64,000 nt of DNA. Origin: Nocardioides zeae (GTDB taxonomy: Bacteria > Actinomycetota > Actinomycetes > Propionibacteriales > Nocardioidaceae). The notes beneath the pieces were generated by a model. It was given only the letters and a program-made list of their open reading frames with translations, was not told where the DNA came from and searched no databases. Location: the NCBI RefSeq assembly GCF_030818655.1, contig NZ_JAUTAN010000001.1, positions 2,914,001 through 2,978,000 of the forward strand. The letters are read 5' to 3'. Position 1 is the stretch's first letter. The number at the start of each line of letters is the position of its first letter. A program made the translations under genes and the position numbers. Positions 1 through 9,236 of the stretch are shown here, piece after piece.

Positions 1-270
1 TCGACCGGGCAGGTCGACGTCGTCAATCGTTTCGCCACCCGCTCTGACGACAAGTTCGCCGGCGTGGACTGGACGCCGGGCCCCTTCGGCAGCCCACTCA
101 TCACCGGTAGCAGCGCCCAGATGGAGGTCGCGATCCGGGAGCGGCTGCGGGCAAGCACGCACACCGTGTTCATCTGCCGGGTCATCCACGTCGCCGTGAG
201 CGAAGCGGACCCAATGATCTACAGCGCCGGCAGGTTCTTCGACGGTGGCGCACTCGCGCCGCTCGGCTGA
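1..270 (+). CDS. Flavin reductase family protein, C-terminal end (5' end outside window)
   Basis: The open frame runs in from the window edge and stops at TGA 268-270, leaving about 89 residues. The stretch VNRFATRSDDKFAGVDW followed by a GSPLITGS-type segment and a final beta-strand pair (TVFICRVIHVAVSE, YSAGRFF) is typical of the C-terminal half of the HpaC/NtaB-like FMN reductases. These supply reduced flavin to two-component monooxygenases. Its position directly ahead of a GntR regulator and oxidative genes fits a catabolic island. The monooxygenase partner, if any, would lie upstream of this window. The family call is fairly firm; the pathway is inference. Confidence 0.8.
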   Translation, partial: STGQVDVVNRFATRSDDKFAGVDWTPGPFGSPLITGSSAQMEVAIRERLRASTHTVFICRVIHVAVSEADPMIYSAGRFFDGGALAPLG

Positions 271-325
271 GCACCGGTCGGACACTTCCAGCATGGGCAG
301 CGCACTACGGAGGGTGGAGCAACGA

Positions 326-1018
326 ATGAGCCGACCCCACGGCGAAGCCCCCCCATCGATCCAGGGACGCGTCATCGCCGCGATGCGCGAGCGCATCATC
401 AGCGGATCGCTTGACGCCGGCGCGCTTCTCTCCGAGGTCGCGATCGCCGAGGAGTTCGGCGTCAGCCGAACCCCGGTGCGGGAAGCGCTGAAGCAACTCC
501 AGACCGAGGGCCTGGTCGAGATCCGTCCTCGGGTCGGCACCTTCGTGACCTCCCCTTCGCGGCGCGAGATCACCGAGCTCTTCGAGATGAAGGAGCTCCT
601 CGAGGGCGCCGCAGCCCGACTCCTCGCCCAGCGGGGAAGGGTGCCCGAGATAGACGAACTCCTGCTCAACCTCGAGGATGCGAATGAGGCTGTCGCCCGG
701 GACAACCGGCGCTGGTACGCCGCGCTCGTCCAGGAGTTCCACCAGTTGCTGATCCGCGGCGCCGACAACAGCAAGCTAGAAGCTCACTACCGGACACTGA
801 TGAACCAGCTCGCCTATCCAAGGCTGGTCACGACGTCCCTGTCCCAGCCCGGCCGCCCGCTGCAATCGGACCAGGAGCACCACCTCGTCCTCCAGCTGAT
901 CATGGCCAAGGACGGCGACAGCGCCGAGCGCGTCATGCGCGAGCACGTGCGCGCCAGCCGCCGCGCGCTCTTCGCCGGCCTTCACCACGACCACCAGCAC
1001 GGCGCCCAGGCCCACTGA
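326..1018 (+). CDS. GntR family regulator, FadR/FCD type (copy 1)
   Basis: A 230-residue regulator. An N-terminal winged helix (about residues 12-78) has the signature FGVSRTPVREALKQL and the wing EIRPRVGTFV. A C-terminal FCD-type helical ligand-binding domain follows (about 85-215). ATG 326 is chosen because GGTGGAG lies 8 bases before it; a longer in-frame frame back to 245 would overlap the flavin reductase. It probably represses the oxidation genes that follow, in response to a small organic acid, as FCD regulators usually do. It is a close paralogue of the gene at 8231-8887: the HTH and the helix LMNQLAY are nearly identical. The ligand is unknown. Confidence 0.9.
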   Translation: MSRPHGEAPPSIQGRVIAAMRERIISGSLDAGALLSEVAIAEEFGVSRTPVREALKQLQTEGLVEIRPRVGTFVTSPSRREITELFEMKELLEGAAARLLAQRGRVPEIDELLLNLEDANEAVARDNRRWYAALVQEFHQLLIRGADNSKLEAHYRTLMNQLAYPRLVTTSLSQPGRPLQSDQEHHLVLQLIMAKDGDSAERVMREHVRASRRALFAGLHHDHQHGAQAH

Positions 1019-1064
1019 ACCTCTCGCGTCTGCCATCGCCTCCCCGACGAAATCGGACTTCCTC

Positions 1065-2564
1065 ATGACCTCGACTCCCCAACGCACCCGCCTCATTCCA
1101 GCCACCGTCCACGGCACCATCGCTGCCCTCGACCCCGAACGCGGCCAGCACATCGCCGGCCGTGGTTTAGCCGCCGCCTCCGGTGCGACCTTCACCGTCG
1201 TCGACAAGGCCACAGGCGAACGTCTCGCAACCTTCGCCGACGCCGGCGCAACCGAGGCCAACGCGGCGGTCGACGCCGCCACCGAGGCATTTCCAGCCTG
1301 GGCGGCGACCCCGCCCCGGGTCCGCGGCGAGGCACTCCACCGAGCGTTCGAGCTGATGCGGGGCCGCGCCGACGAGCTCGCCGCGATCATCGCCGCCGAG
1401 AACGGAAAGTCACTCGCCGACGCTAGGGGAGAAGTCGCATACGCCGCAGAATTCTTCCGCTGGAACGCAGAAGAAGCGGTCCGTCCCGCCGGTGACTACG
1501 GCGAGTCCCCCGCTGGCGGCGCCCGCACGATCGTCACCTCCCACCCGGTCGGTGTAGCCGCTCTGGCGACCCCGTGGAACTTCCCGGCCGCGATGGCGAC
1601 CCGGAAGATCGGCCCCGCACTCGCCGCGGGTTGCACCGTCGTCCTCAAGCCCGCCGCGGAGACCCCTTTGACCGCTCTTGCGGTTGTCCGCATCCTCGAG
1701 GAGGCCGGCGTTCCCGCGGGGGTCGTCAATGTCGTCACCACCACCGACCCCGGGTCCGTCGTGGGCACCTGGCTCGCCGACGATCGGGTCCGCAAGATCT
1801 CCTTCACCGGCTCCACGGGCATCGGCCGGCTGCTGCTGCGTCAAGCCGCCGACCGCGTCGTGAACCCGTCCATGGAGCTGGGCGGCAACGCGCCTTTCGT
1901 TGTGGCGCCAGACGCCGACGTCGACGCTGCCGTTGCGGGCGCGATGGTTGCCAAGTTTCGCAACGGCGGCCAAGCGTGCACTGCCGCCAACTGCTTCTAC
2001 GTCCACGCCGATGTCGCCGACGCCTTCGTCGAGAAATTCGGCGATGCGATCGAGGCGCTACATGTCGGCTCCGCTTTCGAGGACGGCACTGCGGTCGGCC
2101 CCCTGATCTCGGCCAAAGCCGTGGCCAGCATGACCAGCCTCGTTGAGGACGCCTTGGCGCGCGGAGCCCGCATCAGCCACCAAGCTCCAACCAGCACCCT
2201 TCAGGGCCACTTCTACCCGCCGACTCTGCTCGTCGACGTTCCGGCAGGCGCCGAAGTTGTACGAACCGAGGTCTTCGGCCCGGTCGCTCCGGTGGTCACC
2301 TGGACCGACGAGAGCAACCTGTTGGACCAGATCAACGACACCGAGTTCGGCCTGGCGTCGTACGTGTACTCGGGCGACCTCAGGTGGGCGCTCAAGTTCG
2401 CGGAGAGGATCGAGGCCGGCATGGTTGCCATCAACCGCGGCATCGTCTCCGACCCGGCCGCTCCATTCGGCGGGTTCAAGCAGTCGGGTCTAGGCCGGGA
2501 AGGCGCCCGAGACGGCCTGAAAGCCTTCACCGAAACCCAGTACATCTCTGTGGACTGGAGCTGA
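1065..2564 (+). CDS. NAD(P)-dependent aldehyde dehydrogenase (succinate-semialdehyde dehydrogenase type)
   Basis: A 499-residue ALDH that oxidises an aldehyde to its carboxylic acid. The general-base Glu is seen in MELGGNAPF (near residue 271) and the catalytic Cys in GGQACTAANC (near 305), with the normal spacing of 34. The cofactor-binding stretch FTGSTGIG and the C-terminal PFGGFKQSGLGREG are present. Overall it resembles GabD-like succinate-semialdehyde dehydrogenases, but substrate cannot be read from sequence. It starts 46 bases after the GntR gene in the same direction, so it is probably in that transcription unit. No strong ribosome site is visible before ATG 1065, so a later start is possible. 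Confidence 0.93.
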   Translation: MTSTPQRTRLIPATVHGTIAALDPERGQHIAGRGLAAASGATFTVVDKATGERLATFADAGATEANAAVDAATEAFPAWAATPPRVRGEALHRAFELMRGRADELAAIIAAENGKSLADARGEVAYAAEFFRWNAEEAVRPAGDYGESPAGGARTIVTSHPVGVAALATPWNFPAAMATRKIGPALAAGCTVVLKPAAETPLTALAVVRILEEAGVPAGVVNVVTTTDPGSVVGTWLADDRVRKISFTGSTGIGRLLLRQAADRVVNPSMELGGNAPFVVAPDADVDAAVAGAMVAKFRNGGQACTAANCFYVHADVADAFVEKFGDAIEALHVGSAFEDGTAVGPLISAKAVASMTSLVEDALARGARISHQAPTSTLQGHFYPPTLLVDVPAGAEVVRTEVFGPVAPVVTWTDESNLLDQINDTEFGLASYVYSGDLRWALKFAERIEAGMVAINRGIVSDPAAPFGGFKQSGLGREGARDGLKAFTETQYISVDWS

Positions 2565-3157
2565 TCAGGTCTAGCTTATTGGCTGCGGTCCGGCGCCAGC
2601 AGTTGCCGCCAGAGCCGCCGCGGACAGTCCTCGGGTCGGACCGGACCGGCTCACGCCACCGGGTACCGCAGCCGCGGTTCGCCACCAATTCCGCGCCGCA
2701 GTGGCACCTATCGGCTCGTGCCGCCTGCTCTCCGATGCTGTCCCCGCCCGTGGGCGCAGAGCGCAAGGACAGCACGGCGGCGCAGTCGGTCGGTGAGTCG
2801 GTGAGCACGGTGTCCTGCGGGAAATCGTCCGGTGGGCGGGCAGAGCTGTAAGCGGCCTGGTCCGGCAGCGCGCGGAGCGCGCCCGCCGTAGGCGTCGCCG
2901 GGGAAGTTCGCCATGTACGGCGTTATGCGCACGCCGAAGATTGAGATCTCGCCGCTTCGATCCGTTCTCCGATGGATCGGTAGTGCGGCGGGTGTATCGA
3001 CCGGATGAAGCCTGGTGCCGTCGATGGCGGCGCAGCCGACCATCCAACTTGTTGCATGGCAGGAGCCGAATCACGACTCATTGCCATGCACTGCAACTAC
3101 CGGTGCTGCGGGACCCAAGACCGATCTTGACGTCCTAACGAGGCATCCGTAACGTTT
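2565..3157. other. Non-coding spacer, possibly decayed coding DNA
   Basis: About 590 bases between the first aldehyde dehydrogenase and the permease hold no recognisable gene. Short open frames exist on the minus strand (for example 2708-3043), but their translations are Arg/Pro-rich and match no family I recognise. The DNA is less GC-biased than its neighbours, as expected of old insertion scars. I cannot say what it derives from. Confidence 0.4.
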
Positions 3158-3171
3158 CCTTGCATGCAAGG
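3158..3171. promoter_or_regulatory. Candidate GntR/FadR operator palindrome
   Basis: CCTTGCATGCAAGG is a perfect 14-base palindrome lying 76 bases before the permease start. Many FCD-type GntR regulators bind short TTGnnnnCAA-like palindromes, and two such regulators flank this cluster. The assignment is inference: no second perfect copy is seen in the cluster. Confidence 0.4.
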
Positions 3172-3247
3172 GCTTCTCGGCGATGGAGCTGGAAGAGCCA
3201 CGACATCGAGCCCCACTCGACTGAACATCTCCCGAGAGGAGAAGGTC

Positions 3248-4681
3248 ATGGCCACCACGGGTGACCCGCACACCGACCTCGGCTACCGCGGAAGCGTTGC
3301 CAAGGTCGAGCCTTACGGCATCGAACACATCCCGGACTCCGAGCGCCACGGCAAGCCGTTCAACCAGTTCACGACGTGGACCGCGGCCAACCTCACGCTC
3401 AGCCTTCTCGCGGTCGGTTTCTTCCCGACCGTCCTTGGGCTCTCCCTGAGGGTCTCGCTGCTAGCCGCGCTTGTCGGAGCGGGACTCGGAGCGTGCATGA
3501 TCGGGGCGCTCGCGACGATGGGCCAGCGACTAGGAGTGCCCCAACAGATTCAGGCGCGCGGCGGCCTTGGCTTCTACGGCAACTTCATTCCGGTCGCCTT
3601 CGTGAACGTCTTCGCCGCCGTCGGATGGGCCGGCGTCAACGGGGTCTTCGCGGTTCAGGCGTTGCAGCAGCTCGTCGACGTGCCCTTCTGGCTGGGTGGC
3701 ACCGCTCTCTTCCTGATCATCGGCGCGCTTGCCGTGTGGGGCTACAACCTGCTCCACGTCGTCAACCGGATCGCGACCATCATCCTGGTGCTTCTCTTCT
3801 TCGCCATCACCATCCTTGCGATGGGCAAGGCCGACTGGTCCTACGGCGCGAACCCCGATGCGGCCTACTACATGGGCACGTTCGGCGGCTTCGTCACCGC
3901 TGCCGGCTACTTCTTTGCCTGGTTTCTCGCCTGGTCACCGTTCGCCTCCGACTTCGCGCGCTACCTCCCGGAGAGCACCTCGGTCCGCAAGGTCTTCGGC
4001 TGGACGACCTTGGGCAACTTCGTGCCCGCCGCCTGGCTCGGTTGCACCGGCATCCTGATCGCTAACTTCGCCGGCAACTACGGGCCCGTCGAAGCCATCG
4101 AGGAGCTCGCTGGCGGATGGGGTTGGCTCGCCATGCTGACACTTGTCTTCGCCTGCATCCCGACCAACGCCCTGACGGTCTACGGCGGGGCGCTCTCGAT
4201 CCTCACCCTGCGCATCCCAGTGCCGCGGCACATCGGCGCCGCGATCATCACCGCCATCGCTCTCGTGGCCGGGATCGTGCTCCACGACAACATCTACACC
4301 CTGTTCTACGACTTCCTCCTGCTGTCGGCCTACTTCATCGCGCCGTTCGTCACGGTGCTCGTGCTCGACTACTGGGTCGGCGGGCGGCGCGACGCGACGC
4401 GCATCGGCGAGCTGTTCGATCCGCGGCGCGCGGTCGAATGGGGCTTCGTCGCGTGGATCGGCGGCGGACTTGCCTCCATCCCCTTCTGGATGTGGACGAG
4501 GTACACCGGCCCCGTCGCTGCTGCGAACCCGACCTGGGGTGACTGGTCGTACGTCGCGGGTGCACTCGTGGCCGCCGTCCTCTACCTCTGTCTTTCCCGC
4601 CTCCCTGCTCTGTCGACACTCCTGGGGTTCAACCAGCGCACAGCGGATTCGGCGCCCGAGGCCGAGGACGCGGTGGCATGA
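3248..4681 (+). CDS. NCS1 family nucleobase:cation symporter-type permease
   Basis: A 477-residue inner-membrane transporter with about 12 hydrophobic helices. The cytoplasmic N-terminus (GIEHIPDSERHGKPFNQF) runs into the first helix (TTWTAANLTLSLL) as in cytosine permease and other NCS1 carriers, and GAxATMGQRLGVPQQIQARG is the family's helix 2-3 loop. Substrates in the family include cytosine, uracil, allantoin, hydantoins and pyridoxine; here the neighbouring oxidative genes are the only clue. ATG 3248 follows the strong ribosome site GAGAGGAGAAGG; an upstream in-frame start at 3164 would run through the palindrome and lacks one. It overlaps the next gene by 4 bases (ATGA), so the two are translationally coupled. 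Confidence 0.9.
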   Translation: MATTGDPHTDLGYRGSVAKVEPYGIEHIPDSERHGKPFNQFTTWTAANLTLSLLAVGFFPTVLGLSLRVSLLAALVGAGLGACMIGALATMGQRLGVPQQIQARGGLGFYGNFIPVAFVNVFAAVGWAGVNGVFAVQALQQLVDVPFWLGGTALFLIIGALAVWGYNLLHVVNRIATIILVLLFFAITILAMGKADWSYGANPDAAYYMGTFGGFVTAAGYFFAWFLAWSPFASDFARYLPESTSVRKVFGWTTLGNFVPAAWLGCTGILIANFAGNYGPVEAIEELAGGWGWLAMLTLVFACIPTNALTVYGGALSILTLRIPVPRHIGAAIITAIALVAGIVLHDNIYTLFYDFLLLSAYFIAPFVTVLVLDYWVGGRRDATRIGELFDPRRAVEWGFVAWIGGGLASIPFWMWTRYTGPVAAANPTWGDWSYVAGALVAAVLYLCLSRLPALSTLLGFNQRTADSAPEAEDAVA

Positions 4682-6132
4682 GCATCGTGCACGACGTGGA
4701 TCTGTTCGTCGGCGGCGAGTGGCTCGCTGCCGGCGAGCGGGTGCCAGCCACCAGCCCGGCCACCGGCGAGCTGATCGCCGAGGTCAGCCAGGGAGGCCGA
4801 GTCCACGTGGCGCGGGCAGTCGCCTCAGCGAGCACTGCCTTCGACAAGTGGTCCCGCACCAACGTCCACGAACGAGCAGCCCTGCTGCACCGGCTCGCCG
4901 ACATCTGCCTGGAGCGCAAGGAGGAGCTGGCCCGGGCCCTCACGCTCGACCAGGGCAAGGCGCTCTACGCCGAGGCCTACCATGAGGTCGACGACCTCGT
5001 CGGCTACTGGCGCGGCGCCGCCGAGGACGCCATCCGGCTCGCTGGCGACCTACCATCGACGATGCTGACCGGCTCGCGCGTACTGGTCGAGCGACGACCC
5101 GTCGGCGTCGTCGGTGTGATCACGCCGTGGAACTGGCCCTACACGATGCCCGCCCAGATCATCGCGCCAGCGCTCGCCGTCGGCAACGCGGTGGTGTGGG
5201 TGCCTGCGCCGAGCACGACGTACTGCAGCGCGGTGCTGATGCGGTGCATCGAGGCCGCAGGTCTCCCGGCCGGTGCGGTCAACTTCGTGCCCGGCCCCGG
5301 CCCGGTCGTCGGCGATGAACTCGCCGGCCATCCGGACGTCGCCGCCATTGCGTTCGTCGGATCGACAGCCACGGGATACGCGGTCGGCCGCCGGGCTGCC
5401 GGCAAGATCCAGATCCTCGAGATGGGCAACAACGGCCCCATGGTCGTGATGGACGACGCGGACCTCGGGCGCGCAGTCGAAGGCGCCATCGTCGGCTGCT
5501 TCCTGAACGCAGGTCAAAGCTGTGCCGCCGCGGAGCGGATCCTCGTGCACCGCGACGTCGCCGACGAGTTCGCCCTCCGTCTGACCGAGGCCACGCACAA
5601 GGACGTCAGCCTCGGTGATCCGTTCGATCCCGAGACCACGATGGGCCCGCTCAACAACGAGGGCGTCGCTGCCAAGATGGAGCACCACGTGGAGGATGCG
5701 ATCGCGCGAGGAGCCACACTCGTCCACGGAGGCACAGCAAGATCCGACCTGCCGACCTCGCTGTACTGGGCGCCCACGATCCTCACGGGGGTCGCGCGCG
5801 ACTCCGTCGTCGCCCAGGAGGAGACCTTCGGACCCATCGCGCCGATCATCCCGGTCGACTCGCTCGAGGACGCCATCGCGCTCACCAATGCGCTCCCCTA
5901 CGGGCTGATGGCCTCCATCTATACGCGGGACTACGCCAAGGGCCTGCGCTACGCCGATTCGGTCAAGGCCGCGTGGGTGAACATCAACGAGTCCTCGAAC
6001 CACTGGGAGCCGCAGTTGCCCTTCGGCGGCGGTGCCGGCACGCACAGCGGGACCGGCCGGGTCGGAGGGCGTTATGTCCTGGAGTCACTCACACAGACGC
6101 GTACGGTCGTCCTCGGTGGGCTCTCTTCCTGA
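4678..6132 (+). CDS. Aldehyde dehydrogenase family protein
   Basis: A 484-residue ALDH. The catalytic Glu lies in LEMGNNGPMVV (near residue 248) and the catalytic Cys in NAGQSCAAAERI (near 282). FVGSTATG marks the NAD site, and ITPWNWP is the usual substrate-pocket stretch. It is clearly distinct from the ALDH at 1065-2564, so two different aldehydes, or two steps, may be served. The start codon overlaps the permease stop (ATGA), and the GMC oxidoreductase follows after 49 bases. A plausible role is oxidation of the aldehyde made by that oxidoreductase; this is inferred from order only. Confidence 0.92.
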   Translation: MSIVHDVDLFVGGEWLAAGERVPATSPATGELIAEVSQGGRVHVARAVASASTAFDKWSRTNVHERAALLHRLADICLERKEELARALTLDQGKALYAEAYHEVDDLVGYWRGAAEDAIRLAGDLPSTMLTGSRVLVERRPVGVVGVITPWNWPYTMPAQIIAPALAVGNAVVWVPAPSTTYCSAVLMRCIEAAGLPAGAVNFVPGPGPVVGDELAGHPDVAAIAFVGSTATGYAVGRRAAGKIQILEMGNNGPMVVMDDADLGRAVEGAIVGCFLNAGQSCAAAERILVHRDVADEFALRLTEATHKDVSLGDPFDPETTMGPLNNEGVAAKMEHHVEDAIARGATLVHGGTARSDLPTSLYWAPTILTGVARDSVVAQEETFGPIAPIIPVDSLEDAIALTNALPYGLMASIYTRDYAKGLRYADSVKAAWVNINESSNHWEPQLPFGGGAGTHSGTGRVGGRYVLESLTQTRTVVLGGLSS

Positions 6133-6181
6133 ACCGCTCACGCGCGGGTGCCTCGGGCCCGGGCCAGATCACGGAAGCATC

Positions 6182-7823
6182 ATGAACCTCCACAACATCT
6201 CGCGACACATGCCCGCCACAGTCGACGTACTGGTGATCGGCGCCGGCGCCGCCGGCGCCGTCGCAACCCTGGAGCTTGTACGCCAGGGCTTCAGCGTCGT
6301 CTGCCTCGAACAGGGACAGTGGCAGAACCCGGCGGACTACGTAGGGGACAAGCCCCAGCTCGAGCTCACCCGCCTCAAGCAGTGGAGCTCGGACCCCAAC
6401 GTCCGCGCCAACGAGTCGGACTACCCGGTCGCCGCTGAGACCTCGGCCTTCAACCCGCTCATGTTCAACGGCGTGGGTGGCACCACGGTGCTGTTCAGCG
6501 CCCACTGGTGCCGCGTTCCTGCCGTCCGACTTCCGCGTTCGGACGCTCGACGGGGTGGCCGACGACTGGCCGCTGACCTACGAGGACCTCCGTCCGTTCT
6601 ACGACGAGGTCACCCGGGACGTGGGCGCCTCCGGCCTCGCCGGCGATCCGGCGTACCCCGACGACCACGAGTTCCCCCTGCCACCGCTGCCGATCGGCAC
6701 GTACGGCCTTCGTGCCGCCCGCGGCATGGACAAGCTCGGCTGGCACTGGTGGCCCGCTCCCAACGCGATTGCCTCACGAGCGACGGGCACGCGCGACGGA
6801 TGCCAGCGGTTCGGCACGTGCGAGCAGGGCTGCCCGGCCGGCGCCAAGGGGAGCACGGACGTCACGCACTGGCGTGAGGCCGTCCGCCTCGGCGCCCACC
6901 TGGTCACGGGCGCCCGGGTCAGCCGGGTGACGACCAACGCGCAGGGCCTCGCCACGGGCGCCGAATACGTTGACCGCTCCGGCGTCACGCGCCATCAGGC
7001 CGCACAGGTCGTGATCATGGCGGCCAACACCATCGGCACCCCGCGTCTGCTGCTCAACTCCGCCTCGAGCCTGTTCGCCGACGGCCTCGCCAACTCGTCC
7101 GGCTTGGTCGGCAAGCGTCTGATGATGCATCCCTATGCCTCGGTGATCGGGACGTATGACGACGACCTCGAAAGCTGGCTTGGCCCCCTCGGGCAGTCGT
7201 TGCAGTCCATGCAGTTCTACGAGTCGGACCCGTCGCGTGGCTTCCTCCGTGGCGCCAAGTGGCACCTCCAGCCGACCGGTGGGCCAGTCGCCCGTCACTG
7301 GTGGGATCGAGGTACTCCCTGGACCGAGCAGTTCGGGCCGGGGTTTCACTCCACGACCGATCGCTATCTCGGCCGCTCGGCCGAGTGGGGCATCATCGCG
7401 GAGGACCTTCCTCACGAGCACAACCGCGTCACCCTCGACCCCGCGCTCACAGATGCAGACGGCATCCCGGCGCCCCGGATGACCTACACCGTCGACGACA
7501 ACACCCGTCGGTTGCTGGCGTGGCACGCCGCCCGTGCCGTCGAGGCACACGAGGCAGCCGGCGCGATCTCGACCGAGATAGTCGGGATGGGCCGCGACTC
7601 CGGCTGGCACATGAGCGGGACGGCGCGGATGGGCGATGACGCAGCGACCTCGGTCGTCGACCAGTACGGTCGCAGCCACGACGTACCGAACCTGTTCATC
7701 ATGGACGGTAGCGTCTTCGTCACCTCTTCAGGCGTGAACCCGACCGCAACGATCATGGCGATCGCGCTCCGCGCGACACGCCAGATGACCAAGAATCGCC
7801 GTAACCAGAAGGTGTCCTCATGA
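6182..7823 (+). pseudogene. GMC family oxidoreductase, frameshifted near 6509-6516
   Basis: An FAD-dependent alcohol/sugar dehydrogenase of the glucose-methanol-choline family, about 546 residues if repaired. The N-terminal frame carries the Rossmann motif VIGAGAAGAVAT and NGVGGTTVLFSAHW. The reading frame then shifts by one base and continues as FLPSDFRVRTLDGVADDW to the end. The C-terminal catalytic His/Asn regions (GWHMSGTARMG and SGVNPTATIMA) and a Cys pair (RFGTCEQGCPAG), common in gluconate 2-dehydrogenase-like members, are present. A single extra base explains the break. It may be a sequence error or a real inactivation. It overlaps the partner subunit gene by 4 bases, which suggests the pair was functional. 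Confidence 0.85.
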
Positions 7824-8230
7824 GCACACTCTCGACGTACCAGCGCGACACCTTTGCACGCCTTGCCGACGTGCTCATCCCGGCGACTGGCAGCCTGCCG
7901 ACGGCGACCGGAGCCGGGACCCAGGATGGCCTGATCGACGATGCGCTGTCCTACCGTCCCGACCTCGCCGAGGCCTTCACCCGAGCTCTGGAACTAACCG
8001 TCGACACAGAGGCCACGGTAGCCGTCGAACTGCTCGCGTCGTCGCATCCGGAGGAGTTCTTCGCACTGACGCTGCTCACGACGGGCGCCTACTACCTGAG
8101 CCCTACTGTCCGCGAGACGCTCAAATACCACCAAGGGACACCCCGGCCGGTCCACGACGACGTGGAGACATACGTCGACATGCTGGAGTCTGTGGTGGAG
8201 CGGGGTCCGCTTTACCGTGCGACTGACTGA
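7820..8230 (+). CDS. Gluconate 2-dehydrogenase subunit 3-like small subunit
   Basis: A 136-residue protein beginning STYQRDTFARLADVLIPA and containing LLTTGAYYLSPTVRETLKY, the pattern of the small subunit that accompanies membrane-linked GMC dehydrogenases. The ATGA overlap with the GMC oxidoreductase supports complex formation. In classical gluconate dehydrogenase this subunit carries a Tat signal that brings the complex out of the cell; none is visible here, so the complex may be cytoplasmic. The family call is based on pattern and context. Confidence 0.75.
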   Translation: MSTLSTYQRDTFARLADVLIPATGSLPTATGAGTQDGLIDDALSYRPDLAEAFTRALELTVDTEATVAVELLASSHPEEFFALTLLTTGAYYLSPTVRETLKYHQGTPRPVHDDVETYVDMLESVVERGPLYRATD

Positions 8231-8887
8231 TCAATCGATCGGGAGCCCAGCGAGCAGCGCGCGGCGGCTGGCGCGCACGTGTTCGCGCATGACGCGCTCG
8301 GCGGTGTCGCCGTCCTTGTCCTTAATCAGCTGAAGCACCATCTGGTGCTCCCGCTCCGATTCGAGAGGACGGCCCGGCTGGTCCAGCGACGTCTGGACGA
8401 GGCGCGCGTAGGCGAGCTGGTTCATCAGCGTGCGGTAGTGCGCCTGGAGCTTCTGGTTGTCGCAGCCCTGGATCAGCAGGTCGTGGAACTCGTGGACGAG
8501 CTCGGCATAGCGCGCACGGTCGTCGCTGGCCACGGCGCGGTCGGCCTGCTCGATCTTCTCCTCCAGGAGATCGAGCTCGGGGACTCGGCCCCGTTGTGCC
8601 ATCAGTCGCGCAGCCGCACCCTCGAGGAGTTCCTTCATCTCGAACAACTCCGTGATCTCGCGCCGGGAGGGCGCCGCGACGAAGGTGCCGACGCGGGGGC
8701 GGATCTCGACCAGACCCTCGGTCTGTAGTTGCTTGAGGGCTTCTCGGATCGGAGTGCGACTGACACCAAACTCTTCCGCGAGGACCACTTCGGAGAGCGC
8801 GCCGCCGGGCTCCATGCCGACGATTCGCTGGCGCATGGCCTCGACGACCCGGGCTTGGATCGACCCGGTGGATCTCGTGTTGGTCAT
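8231..8887 (-). CDS. GntR family regulator, FadR/FCD type (copy 2)
   Basis: A 218-residue paralogue of the regulator at 326-1018. The winged helix (VSRTPIREALKQLQTEG, EIRPRVGTFVA) and most of the FCD domain (EFHDLLIQG, LMNQLAYARLV, ERVMREHVRASRRAL) match it closely. It is convergent with the oxidation genes; its stop abuts the small-subunit stop with no gap. The near-identical recognition helices suggest both copies read the same operator, while differences in the FCD domain could give different ligands. Just upstream (8917-8928) is an imperfect TGCGCTGCGCA dyad that might be an autoregulatory site. Confidence 0.9.
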   Translation of the reverse strand: MTNTRSTGSIQARVVEAMRQRIVGMEPGGALSEVVLAEEFGVSRTPIREALKQLQTEGLVEIRPRVGTFVAAPSRREITELFEMKELLEGAAARLMAQRGRVPELDLLEEKIEQADRAVASDDRARYAELVHEFHDLLIQGCDNQKLQAHYRTLMNQLAYARLVQTSLDQPGRPLESEREHQMVLQLIKDKDGDTAERVMREHVRASRRALLAGLPID

Positions 8888-9236
8888 CTGTTCTCCTGGG
8901 CTGTCTCCGAGGGGGTGCGCTGCGCAACAGGATCATCCCAGAGGGGTGAGGTCTCAGGCGCCGAAGAGCACCCCGCGCCATAGACCCAGGAACCGACACC
9001 AGAGCACTTACCGCAAAGGCATCTTCGCGCGCGCAACACCGCTCCAATCGGGCGATGCCACCGGGCACGCCGCCTACCCGCCGTTCCGGTTGCAACTCAC
9101 GACCGCAGCGACGACCACCCATTACCAATGTCGAACCCTCACACCTTCTCCCCACAGGAGCTCGACAGGGACTGCTGCACGGATAGGTGACATCTGACCT
9201 GTGGTGCCGAGAGGTGTCGCTGGAAGGATGTGCACT
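8888..9236. other. Intergenic region at island edge, no gene seen
   Basis: About 350 bases upstream of the second GntR regulator and before the transposase fragment. It should contain that regulator's promoter. I see no coding sequence or clear repeat in it. Confidence 0.4.

Noticed and set aside
2708..3043. Minus-strand open frame in the island spacer as a possible transposase
   Set aside because: No DDE or HTH motif and no inverted repeats are visible, so I describe the region only as possibly decayed.
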